Assembly: GCF_014647875.1 (NCBI RefSeq)
Contig: NZ_BMQA01000002.1
Location: forward strand, 248,001-312,000
Direction: 5' to 3'
DNA: 64,000 nucleotides
Origin: Streptomyces brasiliensis
Lineage (GTDB): Bacteria; Actinomycetota; Actinomycetes; Streptomycetales; Streptomycetaceae
Shown: positions 7,984-16,130 of the stretch, in pieces
How the letters are laid out: each line of letters starts with the position of its first letter
How positions within the stretch are numbered: the first letter of the stretch is position 1
Made by a program: the position numbers and the translations under genes
Notes under the pieces: generated by a model
The model's input: only the letters and a program-made list of their open reading frames with translations
What the model was told of the DNA's origin: nothing
Database searches by the model: none

Positions 7984-8790
7984 TCAGCTCTCCGCCGCGT
8001 CCCGCCAGATGGTCATGTCCACCATCAGGAAGCTGGCCCCCTTGGTGTCCCACAGTGCGGTCGACTTCGTCTGGAGCACGAGCAGCGCGATGTCGCCGTT
8101 GCGGTGCCGGACGCAGAACTCGCTGCCGTCCGGCGCTGCGGTCACCGAGAAGCTGTGGGCCGTGGCGCCCTTCATGATGATCCGGCACTCGTCGAGGGTG
8201 GCTCCCGTCTCGCCGAAGAGCTGCGTGATCGTGCTGGTGTCGCTCTCCAGCGCGCAGCCGATCTTCTTGCAGCTGAAGCGGATGTCGCCCGTGCGGTCCT
8301 TGCGCTGGTCCGGGTCCGCGAAGCTCAGGGAGTCCTTCTCGTCGAGCCAGAGCTGGGGGTGGGGTTCGGGTCGCGGCGTCCGGGACTCGGTCGGGGAGGC
8401 GGCCGACGACCCCTCGGGCGCCTGGCCACCGACCGCCGCCGCCTGGGAGGCCTCGTCACCCGCCACCGCGGACGAGGACACCGACGGCCGTGCCGAACCG
8501 GGAGCGGACCCGGTCGCGGTCCCGCCGTCGTCTCCGCCCGACCCGTCCCGCACCGTCCACGCCAGGCCGGCGGCCAGCAGCGCGCCCGCCGTCACGGCCG
8601 CGGCCGTGATCACCGCCGAACGTCTCCGCCTGGTCTGCCGCACGTCCGGCACCGTCGCGTGCGTCGGCGCGATCAGAGGCGTGGTGTGCGCCAGGGTGCG
8701 AGCGGGGGCGGCAGCCGGGGCAGGGACGGTAGCCGGGACCGGGGCGGGAACAGAAGCCGGAAGCGGCGCCGGAACCGTCACCTCCGGCCG
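7984..8790 (-). pseudogene. Out-of-frame C-terminal half of the Ser/Thr kinase: membrane helix and extracellular domain
   Basis: This frame begins inside the kinase gene and is +1 to it. It encodes a Pro/Ala linker (VPAPLPASVPAPV...), an Arg-rich stop (RQTRRRRS), one membrane helix (AVITAAAVTAGALLAAGLAW) and a Ser/Gly-rich spacer. It ends in an extracellular domain of about 120 residues with cysteines in FSCKKIGC, ECRI and EFCV. That is the usual second half of Streptomyces membrane-anchored Ser/Thr kinases. Removing 13 nt at 8775-8797 would join it in frame to the kinase. No convincing start codon with a ribosome site exists for separate expression; the frame is open back to 8853. It could be a real mutation or a sequencing error. 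Confidence 0.6.
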
Positions 8791-9649
8791 TGACCTCGCG
8801 CCAGACGGCCGGTTCGGCGCCCGCTCCCAGCTGCTCCCGGCACGACTCGACAATTTCCGCCAGTGTGGCCCGCTCCGCCGGGTCGTTGGCCAGACACCGG
8901 GCGATCAGGGGACGGAGCTGCTCGGGCAGCTCGGACAGGGCGGGCTCCGAGTGCACGATCCGGTACAGGATCGTCGCCGAGGGGCCGTCGCCGTACAGCG
9001 GTCTGCCCAGAGCCGCGAAGGCGGCCGTCTGGCCGAGCGCGAAGACGTCGGTCGCCGCCGTGACCTCGTCCGCGGTCGCCTGCTCGGGTGCCATGAACTG
9101 TGGCGTGCCGATGGCGGCGCCGGTGGCGGTGTGGGAGCTGATGTCGGCGGCCAGCGATATGCCGAAGTCGATCACCCGCGGCCCGTCGGAGGCCAGCAGC
9201 ACGTTCGACGGCTTCAGGTCCCGGTGCACGATGCCGGCGCCGTGGATGGCCTGGAGCGCCTCGGCGACCCCGGCCATCAGCCACAGCACCGCGGGCACCG
9301 GCAGCGGCCCGCGGCGTCGTACGGCGTCCGCCAGGGAGGGTCCGGGCACGTACAGCGTGGCCAGCCAGGGCGGGACGCCGTCCGCGTCGGCGTCGATCAG
9401 TTCGGCGGTGTAGGCGCCCCGGACGCGCTGGGCGGCCGTGATCTCCCGCCGGAACCGGTGCCGGAAGTCGGGGTCGTCGGCCAGCTCCGGCCGGACCACC
9501 TTGATCGCGACCGGTCGGCCGCCCCGCGTGTGCGAGAGGTAGACGCGCCCCATGCCGCCGGCGCCGAGCCGGGCGGCGAGACGGTAACCGGCCACCTCGC
9601 GCGGATCGTCCGCCTGGAGTGGCTGGAACACCTCGGTCACATGCTGCAT
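8456..9649 (-). CDS. Ser/Thr protein kinase, catalytic part (gene frameshifted after the kinase domain)
   Basis: The kinase domain spans about residues 20-280: glycine loop GAGGMG (29-34), ATP Lys50 in VAIKVV, catalytic loop HRDLKPSN, DFG motif IDFGIS, and PQFMAPEQ. ATG at 9649 was chosen because CAGGGGG lies upstream; residue similarity starts soon after. After REQLGAGAEPAVWREVT the frame enters Arg/Gly-rich sequence with no homology and ends at 8456, giving 397 aa. The expected linker, membrane helix and outer domain are in the next frame (7984-8790). The break coincides with a near-perfect 13-nt duplication. As read, the product would be a soluble kinase with a scrambled tail. Confidence 0.75.
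   Translation of the reverse strand: MQHVTEVFQPLQADDPREVAGYRLAARLGAGGMGRVYLSHTRGGRPVAIKVVRPELADDPDFRHRFRREITAAQRVRGAYTAELIDADADGVPPWLATLYVPGPSLADAVRRRGPLPVPAVLWLMAGVAEALQAIHGAGIVHRDLKPSNVLLASDGPRVIDFGISLAADISSHTATGAAIGTPQFMAPEQATADEVTAATDVFALGQTAAFAALGRPLYGDGPSATILYRIVHSEPALSELPEQLRPLIARCLANDPAERATLAEIVESCREQLGAGAEPAVWREVTAGGDGSGAASGFCSRPGPGYRPCPGCRPRSHPGAHHASDRADARDGAGRAADQAETFGGDHGRGRDGGRAAGRRPGVDGAGRVGRRRRRDRDRVRSRFGTAVGVLVRGGG
8775..8797 (-). repeat. 13-nt tandem near-duplication causing the kinase frameshift
   Basis: On the minus strand GAGGTCACGG (8788-8797) is followed 13 nt later by GAGGTGACGG (8775-8784). Deleting one 13-nt unit restores REVTVPAPLP and joins the kinase and membrane/extracellular frames, so a duplication of 12+1 nt is the simplest cause of the frameshift. 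Confidence 0.65.
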
Positions 9650-9703
9650 CGGCCGCGCCCCCTGCTGCCCCAACCCCGTGTATTGACCAGCGGCAAGCCT
9701 AAG

Positions 9704-10645
9704 CTACCCCCGGGTCAGTGACAGCAGCTCCCTCGCCGGCCCCACCGGCCGGTGCCCGGTCGGCCAGATCGCGCGCAGGTCGCGGGCGAGGGCGACGTCC
9801 TCGACCGGCACGCTCACCAGGCGCCGCATCGCGAGCTCCTCGCGCACGGCCAGTTCGCTGAGCACCGCGGGCCCCGCACCGCTGACCGCCGCCGCCTTCA
9901 CCGCCGTGGTGGAGGAGAGCTCGATGAGCGGCCGGGCCAGGCCGCCGAGCGCGCTGTCCAGGACCTGGCGGGTGCCGGAGCCCTTCTCGCGCAGGATCAG
10001 GGGCGTCGCGGCCAACTCGGAGGCGGCCAGGGGGCGTCGGCGGCGTGCCCAGGGGTGGCCGGGGGCCGTCACGACGATCAGGTGGTCGTGGGCGATGACC
10101 ACGGAGTCCAGGCCGGTCGGCACCGAGAGCCCCTCCACGAAGCCCAGATCCGCCTCGTTCGCCAGCAGGCGCTCCGCCACCGCCGCCGAGTTCCCGGCGT
10201 GCAGGGAGACCGCCGTGTCGGGACGTTCCGCGCGCAGGGCAAGGAGCCAGCCCGGCAGCAGATACTCGGCGATCGTCATGCTCGCCGCCACCCGCAGCCG
10301 CGAGTCGCGCCGGGAACGCAGCGCCTGGGCACCCGCGTCGAAGCACTCCGCCGCCTCCACCACCCGCCGGGCCCAGTCGGTCACCAGGGCGCCGGTGTCG
10401 GTGAGGCGGGAGCCGCGCGGTGAGCGGTCGACCAGGGCCAGGCCCATCTGGCGTTCCATGGAGCGGATCCGGCTGCTGGCCGCGGGCTGGGTGATGCCCA
10501 GCTCACGCGCCGCGGCGCCCAGGCTGCCCAGCCGTGCCACGGCGAGCAGCAGTTCCAGCGCCCCCAGGTCCGGCACCCGGTGCGCCAGTCCCCCGCCGGG
10601 GCCGTGTCCGTCGTCCGCCTGGTGCGGTTCCGCCACGCTGCTCAT
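9704..10645 (-). CDS. LysR-family transcriptional regulator
   Basis: A 313-aa LysR-type regulator. The N-terminal helix-turn-helix (about residues 28-85) contains ELLLAVARLGSLGAAARELG and ITQPAASSRIRSMERQMG; the co-inducer-binding domain follows (LRVAASMTIAEYLLPGWL, ADLGFVEG). The N-terminal 25 residues are a His/Gly-rich extension. There is no Shine-Dalgarno site before the ATG, but TAACCT lies 6 nt upstream, so the transcript may be leaderless. It is divergent from a TDT-family transporter gene with a perfect palindrome between them, the usual arrangement for a LysR regulator and its target. Confidence 0.92.
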   Translation of the reverse strand: MSSVAEPHQADDGHGPGGGLAHRVPDLGALELLLAVARLGSLGAAARELGITQPAASSRIRSMERQMGLALVDRSPRGSRLTDTGALVTDWARRVVEAAECFDAGAQALRSRRDSRLRVAASMTIAEYLLPGWLLALRAERPDTAVSLHAGNSAAVAERLLANEADLGFVEGLSVPTGLDSVVIAHDHLIVVTAPGHPWARRRRPLAASELAATPLILREKGSGTRQVLDSALGGLARPLIELSSTTAVKAAAVSGAGPAVLSELAVREELAMRRLVSVPVEDVALARDLRAIWPTGHRPVGPARELLSLTRG

Positions 10646-10658
10646 AAGGACAGGTTAT

Positions 10659-10674
10659 GCCTCCATAGAGGCAA
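10659..10674. promoter_or_regulatory. Palindromic LysR-type operator
   Basis: TGCCTC-CATA-GAGGCA is a perfect 6+4+6 inverted repeat in the 70-bp divergent gap. It is 14 nt from the LysR ATG and 42 nt from the transporter ATG. Binding by the adjacent LysR protein is inferred. Confidence 0.6.
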
Positions 10675-10715
10675 ACCCCCTGGTCGGGGGCGTTGGTTCG
10701 CGGGACGGTGGCTGG

Positions 10716-11840
10716 ATGGTTACCCGTGTGCGTCATCTCGGCCCCAACTGGTACTCCGCCGTCATGGGCACCGCGATCGTCGGGTCGGCCGGTGCCGCCC
10801 TGCCCGCCGGTCTCCGGGTGCCCCTGCCGGTGTGCGCGGCCGTGTGGACGCTGGCGTTCGGGATGCTCGTGGTCCTGTCGTGCGCCCGGGGCCTGCACTG
10901 GGTGCGTCATCGCGATCAGGCCCTGGCCCATCTCCTCGACCCTGCCATGGCCCCCTTCTACGGCTGCCTGTCGATGGCCCTGCTGGCCGTCGGCGGCGGT
11001 GCCATGACCGTCGGGCGGGGCTGGATCGGGACGGGACCGGCCGTGGTGCTCGACTCCGTGCTGTTCGTCGCCGGTACGGTCGTCGGGCTGGCGTCGGCCG
11101 TCGCGGTGCCGTTCCTGATGGCCGTACGGCACCGTGTGGAACCGGGGCAGGCCACCCCCGTGTGGCTGCTGCCTCTCGTCGCACCGATGGTGTCCGCCGC
11201 GCTCGGCCCGCTGCTCGTGGCGCATCTGCCGCCGGGGCAGCCCCGGGAGACCCTGCTGTTCGCGTGCTTCGCGCTGTTCGGGGTGAGCCTGTTCGCGACG
11301 CTGCTGATGCTGCCCCTCGTCTTCGCCCGGCTGATCACGAAGGGCCCGCTGCCGACGGCGCTCACGCCGACGCTGTTCCTGGTCCTGGGGCCGCTCGGGC
11401 AGTCCACCACCGCCGTCGGGATCTTCGCGGACGTCGCGCCGGGGGTCGTACCGGCGCCGTACGACCAGGGCTTCGGCGTGCTCGCCGTGCTGTACGGAGT
11501 GCCCGTCATGGGGTTCGCGCTGCTGTGGCTGGGGTTCGCCACGGCGCATGTGGTGCGGGCCCTGCGGGAGGGCATGCGGTTCACGATGACGTGGTGGGCG
11601 TTCACCTTCCCCGTCGGCACCTGCGTCACCGGGGCGGCCGCGCTGTCCCGGCACACGGGGCTCGCCGTTTACGGCTGGCTCGCGGTCGGCCTGTACGTCC
11701 TCCTCGTCGCCGCGTGGGGCGCGGCCGGCGTGGGCACGGTGCGCGGGCTGGTCAGCGGCGAACTGCTCGCAGGGCCCTCGCCAGCACCTGTGGCGCCTCC
11801 GTCAGCGACGGGCCGTACCAGGTCAGATGCCGTCCGCTGA
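10716..11840 (+). CDS. TDT-family (TehA/SLAC1-type) transporter
   Basis: A 374-aa integral membrane protein with about ten hydrophobic helices. The opening RHLGPNWYSAVMGTAIVG is the signature of the tellurite-resistance/dicarboxylate transporter (voltage-dependent anion channel) family, which includes C4-dicarboxylate and sulfite exporters. HLLDPAMAPFYGC and FTMTWWAFTFPVG are further conserved patches. I chose ATG 10716 because homology begins there; the open frame extends far upstream through the LysR gene but is meaningless. Its last 30 codons overlap, in antisense, the end of the convergent metal-receptor gene (11752-11840). Divergent LysR regulator probably controls it. Substrate unknown. 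Confidence 0.85.
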   Translation: MVTRVRHLGPNWYSAVMGTAIVGSAGAALPAGLRVPLPVCAAVWTLAFGMLVVLSCARGLHWVRHRDQALAHLLDPAMAPFYGCLSMALLAVGGGAMTVGRGWIGTGPAVVLDSVLFVAGTVVGLASAVAVPFLMAVRHRVEPGQATPVWLLPLVAPMVSAALGPLLVAHLPPGQPRETLLFACFALFGVSLFATLLMLPLVFARLITKGPLPTALTPTLFLVLGPLGQSTTAVGIFADVAPGVVPAPYDQGFGVLAVLYGVPVMGFALLWLGFATAHVVRALREGMRFTMTWWAFTFPVGTCVTGAAALSRHTGLAVYGWLAVGLYVLLVAAWGAAGVGTVRGLVSGELLAGPSPAPVAPPSATGRTRSDAVR

Positions 11841-12471
11841 CAAGTGCGCAGCTCAGCCCGGCGAATGCCTCAGGTCCGTCGTCGGGCGTGAAGCGGTAGG
11901 GCTCGTCCGGGAGCACGACCAAGTCCGGGGCCGCCGCACGCAGGTCGTCCAGCGGGATGCGGGGGTAGCGGTCCGGGTGACCGGCGTGGAGGTGGTCCAC
12001 GCCCAGGCGGGCGAGGACGTCCCCGGCGAAGGTGTCGCGGCCCAGGACCATCCAGGGGCGCCGCCAGATCGGCACGACCGCCGTCGTGCGATGCGCGGGC
12101 TCGGGGAGCGACGTCCAGATCCGCTCCGCCTCGTCCAGCCACCCGGGACGTGCCGGGGCACCGCACGCGGTCAGCACCCGGTCCAGTTCCCGGAAGGCCT
12201 GCGGCACCTGCCGCACCTCGGTGACCAGCACCTCGAGGCCCGCCGTGCGCAGGGCGTCGAGGTCGGCCGCGCGGTTCTCCTCCTCGTTGGCGATCACCAG
12301 GTCGGGGGCCAGCGCAATGATCCGCGCCAGGTCAGGGTTCTTGGTACCACGGACGCGGGTGACGTCGAGGTCGTCCGGATGGCTGCACCAGTCGGTAGCA
12401 CCGACGAGAACCCCGGGCAGCGAAACGGCGACGGCCTCGGTGAGGGACGGAACGAGAGAGACGACGCGCAC
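11752..12471 (-). CDS. Helical-backbone metal receptor (BtuF-like binding protein)
   Basis: A 239-aa protein of the cobalamin/heme-type periplasmic binding fold. RVVSLVPSLTEAV opens the first lobe, GATDWCSHPDD and RVRGTKNPDLARIIALAPDLVIA are characteristic, and the C-terminal lobe holds PDLVVLPDEPYRF. No signal peptide or lipobox is present, so it probably stays in the cytoplasm or is mis-localised relative to true BtuF; many Streptomyces paralogues are like this and stand alone. The GTG at 12471 has CGGAG 7 nt upstream. Its end overlaps the convergent TDT transporter gene by 89 nt. No permease or ATPase is nearby. Ligand unknown. Confidence 0.82.
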   Translation of the reverse strand: MRVVSLVPSLTEAVAVSLPGVLVGATDWCSHPDDLDVTRVRGTKNPDLARIIALAPDLVIANEEENRAADLDALRTAGLEVLVTEVRQVPQAFRELDRVLTACGAPARPGWLDEAERIWTSLPEPAHRTTAVVPIWRRPWMVLGRDTFAGDVLARLGVDHLHAGHPDRYPRIPLDDLRAAAPDLVVLPDEPYRFTPDDGPEAFAGLSCALVSGRHLTWYGPSLTEAPQVLARALRAVRR

Positions 12472-12494
12472 TGGGCAGCTCCGGGATGGGCAGC

Positions 12495-12566
12495 GCCCCA
12501 AGGGGGCGCGGGCTGTGTCGATATGCGGCTCCGCCGCGTGCGCGCGACCAGCCACGAGGGGCCCGC
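12495..12566. repeat. Streptomyces intergenic repeat, copy 1
   Basis: A roughly 72-nt element with two hairpins: GCGCCCC-AAG-GGGGCGC and GCGGC-TCC-GCCGC. It closely matches 31236-31307. It lies between the XRE-cupin stop and the metal-receptor start, where it may act as a terminator. Confidence 0.75.
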
Positions 12567-12602
12567 AGACGATCCACGGCCCGTCATGCTCGCGCGGAAC
12601 TC

Positions 12603-13172
12603 TCAGCGAGCCCTGTCCTGGACCGCCTCGATGTGTTCGGCCACCGCCACGACGATCACGCGGGTGTCGGGAACCGTCGCCCGCCAGCGGTGGCGCACCC
12701 CGCCGGTGAGGTAGAGGGTGTCGCCCCGGCCGAGCCGGTAGGCGCGGCCCTCCGCCTCGATCTCCACGGCGCCGTCGGCGACGTACATCAACTCGTCGTT
12801 GCGGTGCTGGAATTCGCGGCCCGCGTCGTGGTCGCCGGTGAACTCCGAGGCGTGCAACTGGTGGTGACCGCGCACCAGGGAGCGCACCTGGGGCGCGAAG
12901 TCCGGCTCGGCGCTCTCGGCGCGGACGACGTCGACGCTGCATGCCGGGTCGGCGGCGGCGAGGAGTTCGACGGCCGTGGTGCGCAGGGCGTCGGCCACCT
13001 TCTCCAGGGAGCTTCTGCTCGGGCGCGCCCGGTCGTTCTCGATCTGGCTCAGGAAGGGAACGGACAGGCCGCTGCGCTCGGCCACGACGGCGAGGGTGAG
13101 CTCCAGCGCACGGCGTCGCCGCCGGACGGCCGCGCCCACGCGCAGGGGCTGTTGTTCTTTGTGGTCGCCCAT
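12603..13172 (-). CDS. XRE-family regulator with C-terminal cupin sensor domain
   Basis: A 189-aa protein. Residues about 10-70 form an HTH_XRE domain (LTLAVVAERSGLSVPFLSQIEN, recognition helix followed by RARPSRSSLEKVADAL). Residues about 115-185 are a cupin_2 barrel (RNDELMYVADGAVEIE, LGRGDTLYLTGGVRHRW) with the His and Glu residues expected for a metal or ligand site. Such proteins usually repress catabolic or osmolyte genes in response to a small molecule. It follows the glycine-betaine transport operon on the same strand but behind a strong terminator and a 345-bp gap, so it has its own promoter. It may regulate that operon; this is inference. Confidence 0.9.
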   Translation of the reverse strand: MGDHKEQQPLRVGAAVRRRRRALELTLAVVAERSGLSVPFLSQIENDRARPSRSSLEKVADALRTTAVELLAAADPACSVDVVRAESAEPDFAPQVRSLVRGHHQLHASEFTGDHDAGREFQHRNDELMYVADGAVEIEAEGRAYRLGRGDTLYLTGGVRHRWRATVPDTRVIVVAVAEHIEAVQDRAR

Positions 13173-13517
13173 CGCTCCGGCTCCCTCCTTCGCTCGTACG
13201 CCCGTCGGTCCGGTGGAGGGTGCGTCCTGGCCGGCACTCCCTCCGAGGAGTTGTCTGCACCCTACGCATGTTCGGCAAACCGTTTCATGCGCCCGTCACA
13301 TCGATGTGCCGTGAAGTGCGGTTCGATCTCACACTTCCCGCCATCTCATTTCAATGCTTGGGCACCCTCCGGTGTTCCCGGAAGTCCCTGCCGGGCGGCG
13401 CAATGCGTCCGCCCGGCGCCGAGACGTCGGGCCGGGCGGATCGCTGGACGGGGCCGAGGGGCCCGCGTGACGCTGTGTGGTTGGCCGGATCCTTTTCGTG
13501 GTGAGCCGGCCGTTACG
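13173..13517. other. Intergenic region: betaine-operon terminator and XRE promoter region
   Basis: 345 bp between the XRE-cupin start and the betaine transporter stop. It holds the hairpin at 13408-13440. The A/T-richer stretch 13255-13350 is the likely XRE promoter region; I cannot pick a convincing -35/-10 pair. No small gene is evident. Confidence 0.5.
13408..13440 (-). terminator. Terminator of the glycine-betaine transport operon
   Basis: Perfect 10-bp stem (13408-13417 with 13431-13440) and a 13-nt loop, 78 nt past the stop codon of the permease/binding-protein gene. Confidence 0.75.
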
Positions 13518-16130
13518 TCACTGTGGGGTCATGCGGTTCACCATGTCAGGGTGCTGCTCGAGCCAGGCGGCGACGGCCTCCTGCTCATGTCCCTGGCCGC
13601 GCTTGTTGATCTCGCTCTCCAGACTGCCGAGTTCGCTCTCGCTCATCTTGAAGTTCTTGATCCACTTGGCGAGCTGCGGGTACTGGTCCGGGAACTTCTC
13701 GCTGGAGATCGTGCGGATGGTGTTGCCCTCGCCGAAGAGCTTCTTGTCGTCCTTCAGCTTGGTCAGCCCGTACTCGCTGTACGCCCAGTGCGGCGACCAG
13801 AGGACGACGGCGACGGGCTCGTGCTTGGCGTACGCCCGCTTGAGCTCGGCCAGCATCGCGGGCGTGGAACCGTCGACGACCTTGTACTCCTTGTCGAGGC
13901 CGTAGCCCGGCAGCACCTTCGTCTTGAGCAGGTTCATCTCACCGGTGCCGGGTTCGATACCGATGATCTTCCCGCCGAAGGTGGACGCCTTGCCCTTGAG
14001 GTCCTCCAGGGACTTCACACCCTTGACGTACGAGGGCACGGCGATCTCCAGGGACGTCGGCTGGTACCACGTACCCAGGTCCTTGAGCCTGTCCTTGCTC
14101 TTGTCCCAGAAGTTCTGCTGGGCGTAGGGCAGCCAGGCGTCGAAGTTGAGGTCGAGGTCGCCGGAGGCCAGGCCCGTGTAGACCGGGCCGACGTCCATCT
14201 GCTTCAGGTTCAGCTTGTAGCCGCGCCGCTCCAGGACGTTCTGCCACAGATAGGTGACGGCGACGTCCTCGTCCCAGGGGAACCAGGCCACGTCCAGGGC
14301 GCGCTTCGCCTCGGCCGGGGCCCCCGCGGACTTCTGCACGGGTGCGAGCTTGTCCACCACGCCCGGGTTCTTCTTCAGCCAGGCGCGCACGGCATCCTGC
14401 TGCTTGCCCTTGCCCGCCTTGTTGATCTCGGCCTCGAGGCTGGTGAGCTGGTCCTCGCTCATCCGGAAGTTCTTCAGCCACTCGCCGACGACCGGATTGT
14501 CGGCCGCGAACCCCTTGCGGCTCAGCGTGTGCACGCCGTCGCCCGTGCCCCAGGCGCCCTTGGGGTCCTCGAGCTTCTTCAGGTCGTAGTCGTTGTACGC
14601 CCAGTGCGGCGACCAGAGCGGGACGACGATCGGCTCCTTCTTGGCGTACGCGCGCTTCAGCTCGGCCAGCATCGCCGGGGTGGAGCTGTCGACGACCCTG
14701 TACTCCTTGTCGAGGCCGTACTCCTTGAGGACCTTGCTCTTGAGCATGGCCGTCTCGCCGGCGCTCGACTCGATGCCGGTGATCCTGCCGCCGAACTCGG
14801 CCCCCTTGCCCTTGAGGTCCGCGAGCGAGTCGATGCCCTTCACGTACGAGGGCACGGTCAGCTCCAGGGACGTCCGGTCGTACCAGGCGCCGAGGTCTTC
14901 GAGCTGCTTGCCGTACTTCTTCCAGTACTGGGCGTGCGTCGTGGGCAGCCAGGAGTCGGTCTCGAAGTCGACGTCGCCCTGGGCGAGCGAGGTGTACAGC
15001 GGACCGGCGTCGAACTGCTTGGCCTCCACCTGGTAGCCGCGCTCCTCCAGGATCTCCTTCCAGAGGAAGGTGGAGGCGACGCCCTCGTCCCAGGGGATGT
15101 AGCCGATGCTGATCTTCTTGCCCTGGCCGACGTTCTCGCTGTCGGCGACGGGGGCGGCGGCTCCCGCGCCGCCGAAGACGCCCATGCCGCCCGCCACCAG
15201 CGCGAGCACCACGACGCCGACCACGGCGACGGCGGGACGGGGCCGGTACGACCAGATCCTGAAGCCCTTGGCGGCACGCAGCCTGGCGGCGGCCCGGCGG
15301 CCGACCGGCGAGACCTGGGTACCCAGCGCTCCGGTCATGCGGTCGAGGTAGATCGCGAGGATCACGATGGCGACGCCCGCCTCGGAGCCCAGACCGACGT
15401 CGAGCTGGCCGATGGCCTCGTTCACGTCGCCGCCCAGGCCGCCGGTGCCGACCATGCCGGCGATCGCGGCCATGGACAGCCCGAGCATGATCACCTGGTT
15501 CACGCCGGCCATGACCGTGGGCAGGGCCAGCGGGAGCTGGACGCGCAGCAGGGTGTCGCGGGGCGTGGTGCCGAACGCGTCGGCCGCTTCGACCAGTTCC
15601 TTGTCGACCTGGCGGATGCCCAGCTCGGTCATGCGCACACCGGGGGCCAGCGCGAAGATCAGGGTGGCGACGATGCCCGCGGGTGCCCCGGTGCCGAAGA
15701 AGAGGATGGCCGGGATGAGGTAGATCATCGCGGGCAGCGTCTGCATGAAGTCCAGCACGGGCCGCAGCAGGCCGCCGACCCGGTGGGACCGGGCCGCCCA
15801 GACGCCCAGTGGCACCGAGACGACGAGCGCGATGACCGTGGCGACGAGGACGAGCGACAGGGTCACCATCGCGTCCTCCCACAGTCCGAGGGAGTCGATG
15901 AATGCGAATCCCACGAAGGTGAGGACACCGGCGACGGTGCCGCGCAGCCAGAACGCGATCACCGCGAAGATACCGGCGAGGAGCAGTGGCTCGGGCGCCT
16001 GCAGGACGGTGTTGATCCCGTCGTAGGTGCCCTGGTAGACGGTCTTGAAGAAGTCGAACAGCCACGCCGCGTGGCTGGTCAGCCAGTCGACGACGTCGTT
16101 GACCCAGCTGCCGAGCGGAATCCTAGGCAC
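13518..16130 (-). CDS. Glycine betaine/proline ABC transporter: permease fused to two substrate-binding domains
   Basis: An 870-aa fusion. Residues about 1-290 are a ProW-type permease with several membrane helices and the coupling segment EAADAFGTTPRDTLLRVQLPL. A further membrane helix (about 300-325) precedes two tandem OpuAC/ProX binding domains (about 335-590 and 600-870), each beginning SIGYIPWDE or DVAWFPWDE and each containing SPHWAY (Trp cage residues) and STPAMLAELKRAYAK. Fusion of permease and binding domain is known in OpuA-type importers; the doubled binding domain is notable. The GTG start overlaps the end of the ATPase gene by 8 nt. Role: osmoprotectant uptake. Corresponds to SCO1620 by position (recalled). 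Confidence 0.93.
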   Translation of the reverse strand: MPRIPLGSWVNDVVDWLTSHAAWLFDFFKTVYQGTYDGINTVLQAPEPLLLAGIFAVIAFWLRGTVAGVLTFVGFAFIDSLGLWEDAMVTLSLVLVATVIALVVSVPLGVWAARSHRVGGLLRPVLDFMQTLPAMIYLIPAILFFGTGAPAGIVATLIFALAPGVRMTELGIRQVDKELVEAADAFGTTPRDTLLRVQLPLALPTVMAGVNQVIMLGLSMAAIAGMVGTGGLGGDVNEAIGQLDVGLGSEAGVAIVILAIYLDRMTGALGTQVSPVGRRAAARLRAAKGFRIWSYRPRPAVAVVGVVVLALVAGGMGVFGGAGAAAPVADSENVGQGKKISIGYIPWDEGVASTFLWKEILEERGYQVEAKQFDAGPLYTSLAQGDVDFETDSWLPTTHAQYWKKYGKQLEDLGAWYDRTSLELTVPSYVKGIDSLADLKGKGAEFGGRITGIESSAGETAMLKSKVLKEYGLDKEYRVVDSSTPAMLAELKRAYAKKEPIVVPLWSPHWAYNDYDLKKLEDPKGAWGTGDGVHTLSRKGFAADNPVVGEWLKNFRMSEDQLTSLEAEINKAGKGKQQDAVRAWLKKNPGVVDKLAPVQKSAGAPAEAKRALDVAWFPWDEDVAVTYLWQNVLERRGYKLNLKQMDVGPVYTGLASGDLDLNFDAWLPYAQQNFWDKSKDRLKDLGTWYQPTSLEIAVPSYVKGVKSLEDLKGKASTFGGKIIGIEPGTGEMNLLKTKVLPGYGLDKEYKVVDGSTPAMLAELKRAYAKHEPVAVVLWSPHWAYSEYGLTKLKDDKKLFGEGNTIRTISSEKFPDQYPQLAKWIKNFKMSESELGSLESEINKRGQGHEQEAVAAWLEQHPDMVNRMTPQ

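Noticed and set aside
9906..10715. Long N-terminal extension of the TDT transporter
   Set aside because: It runs antisense through the LysR gene; homology and membrane helices begin at 10716.
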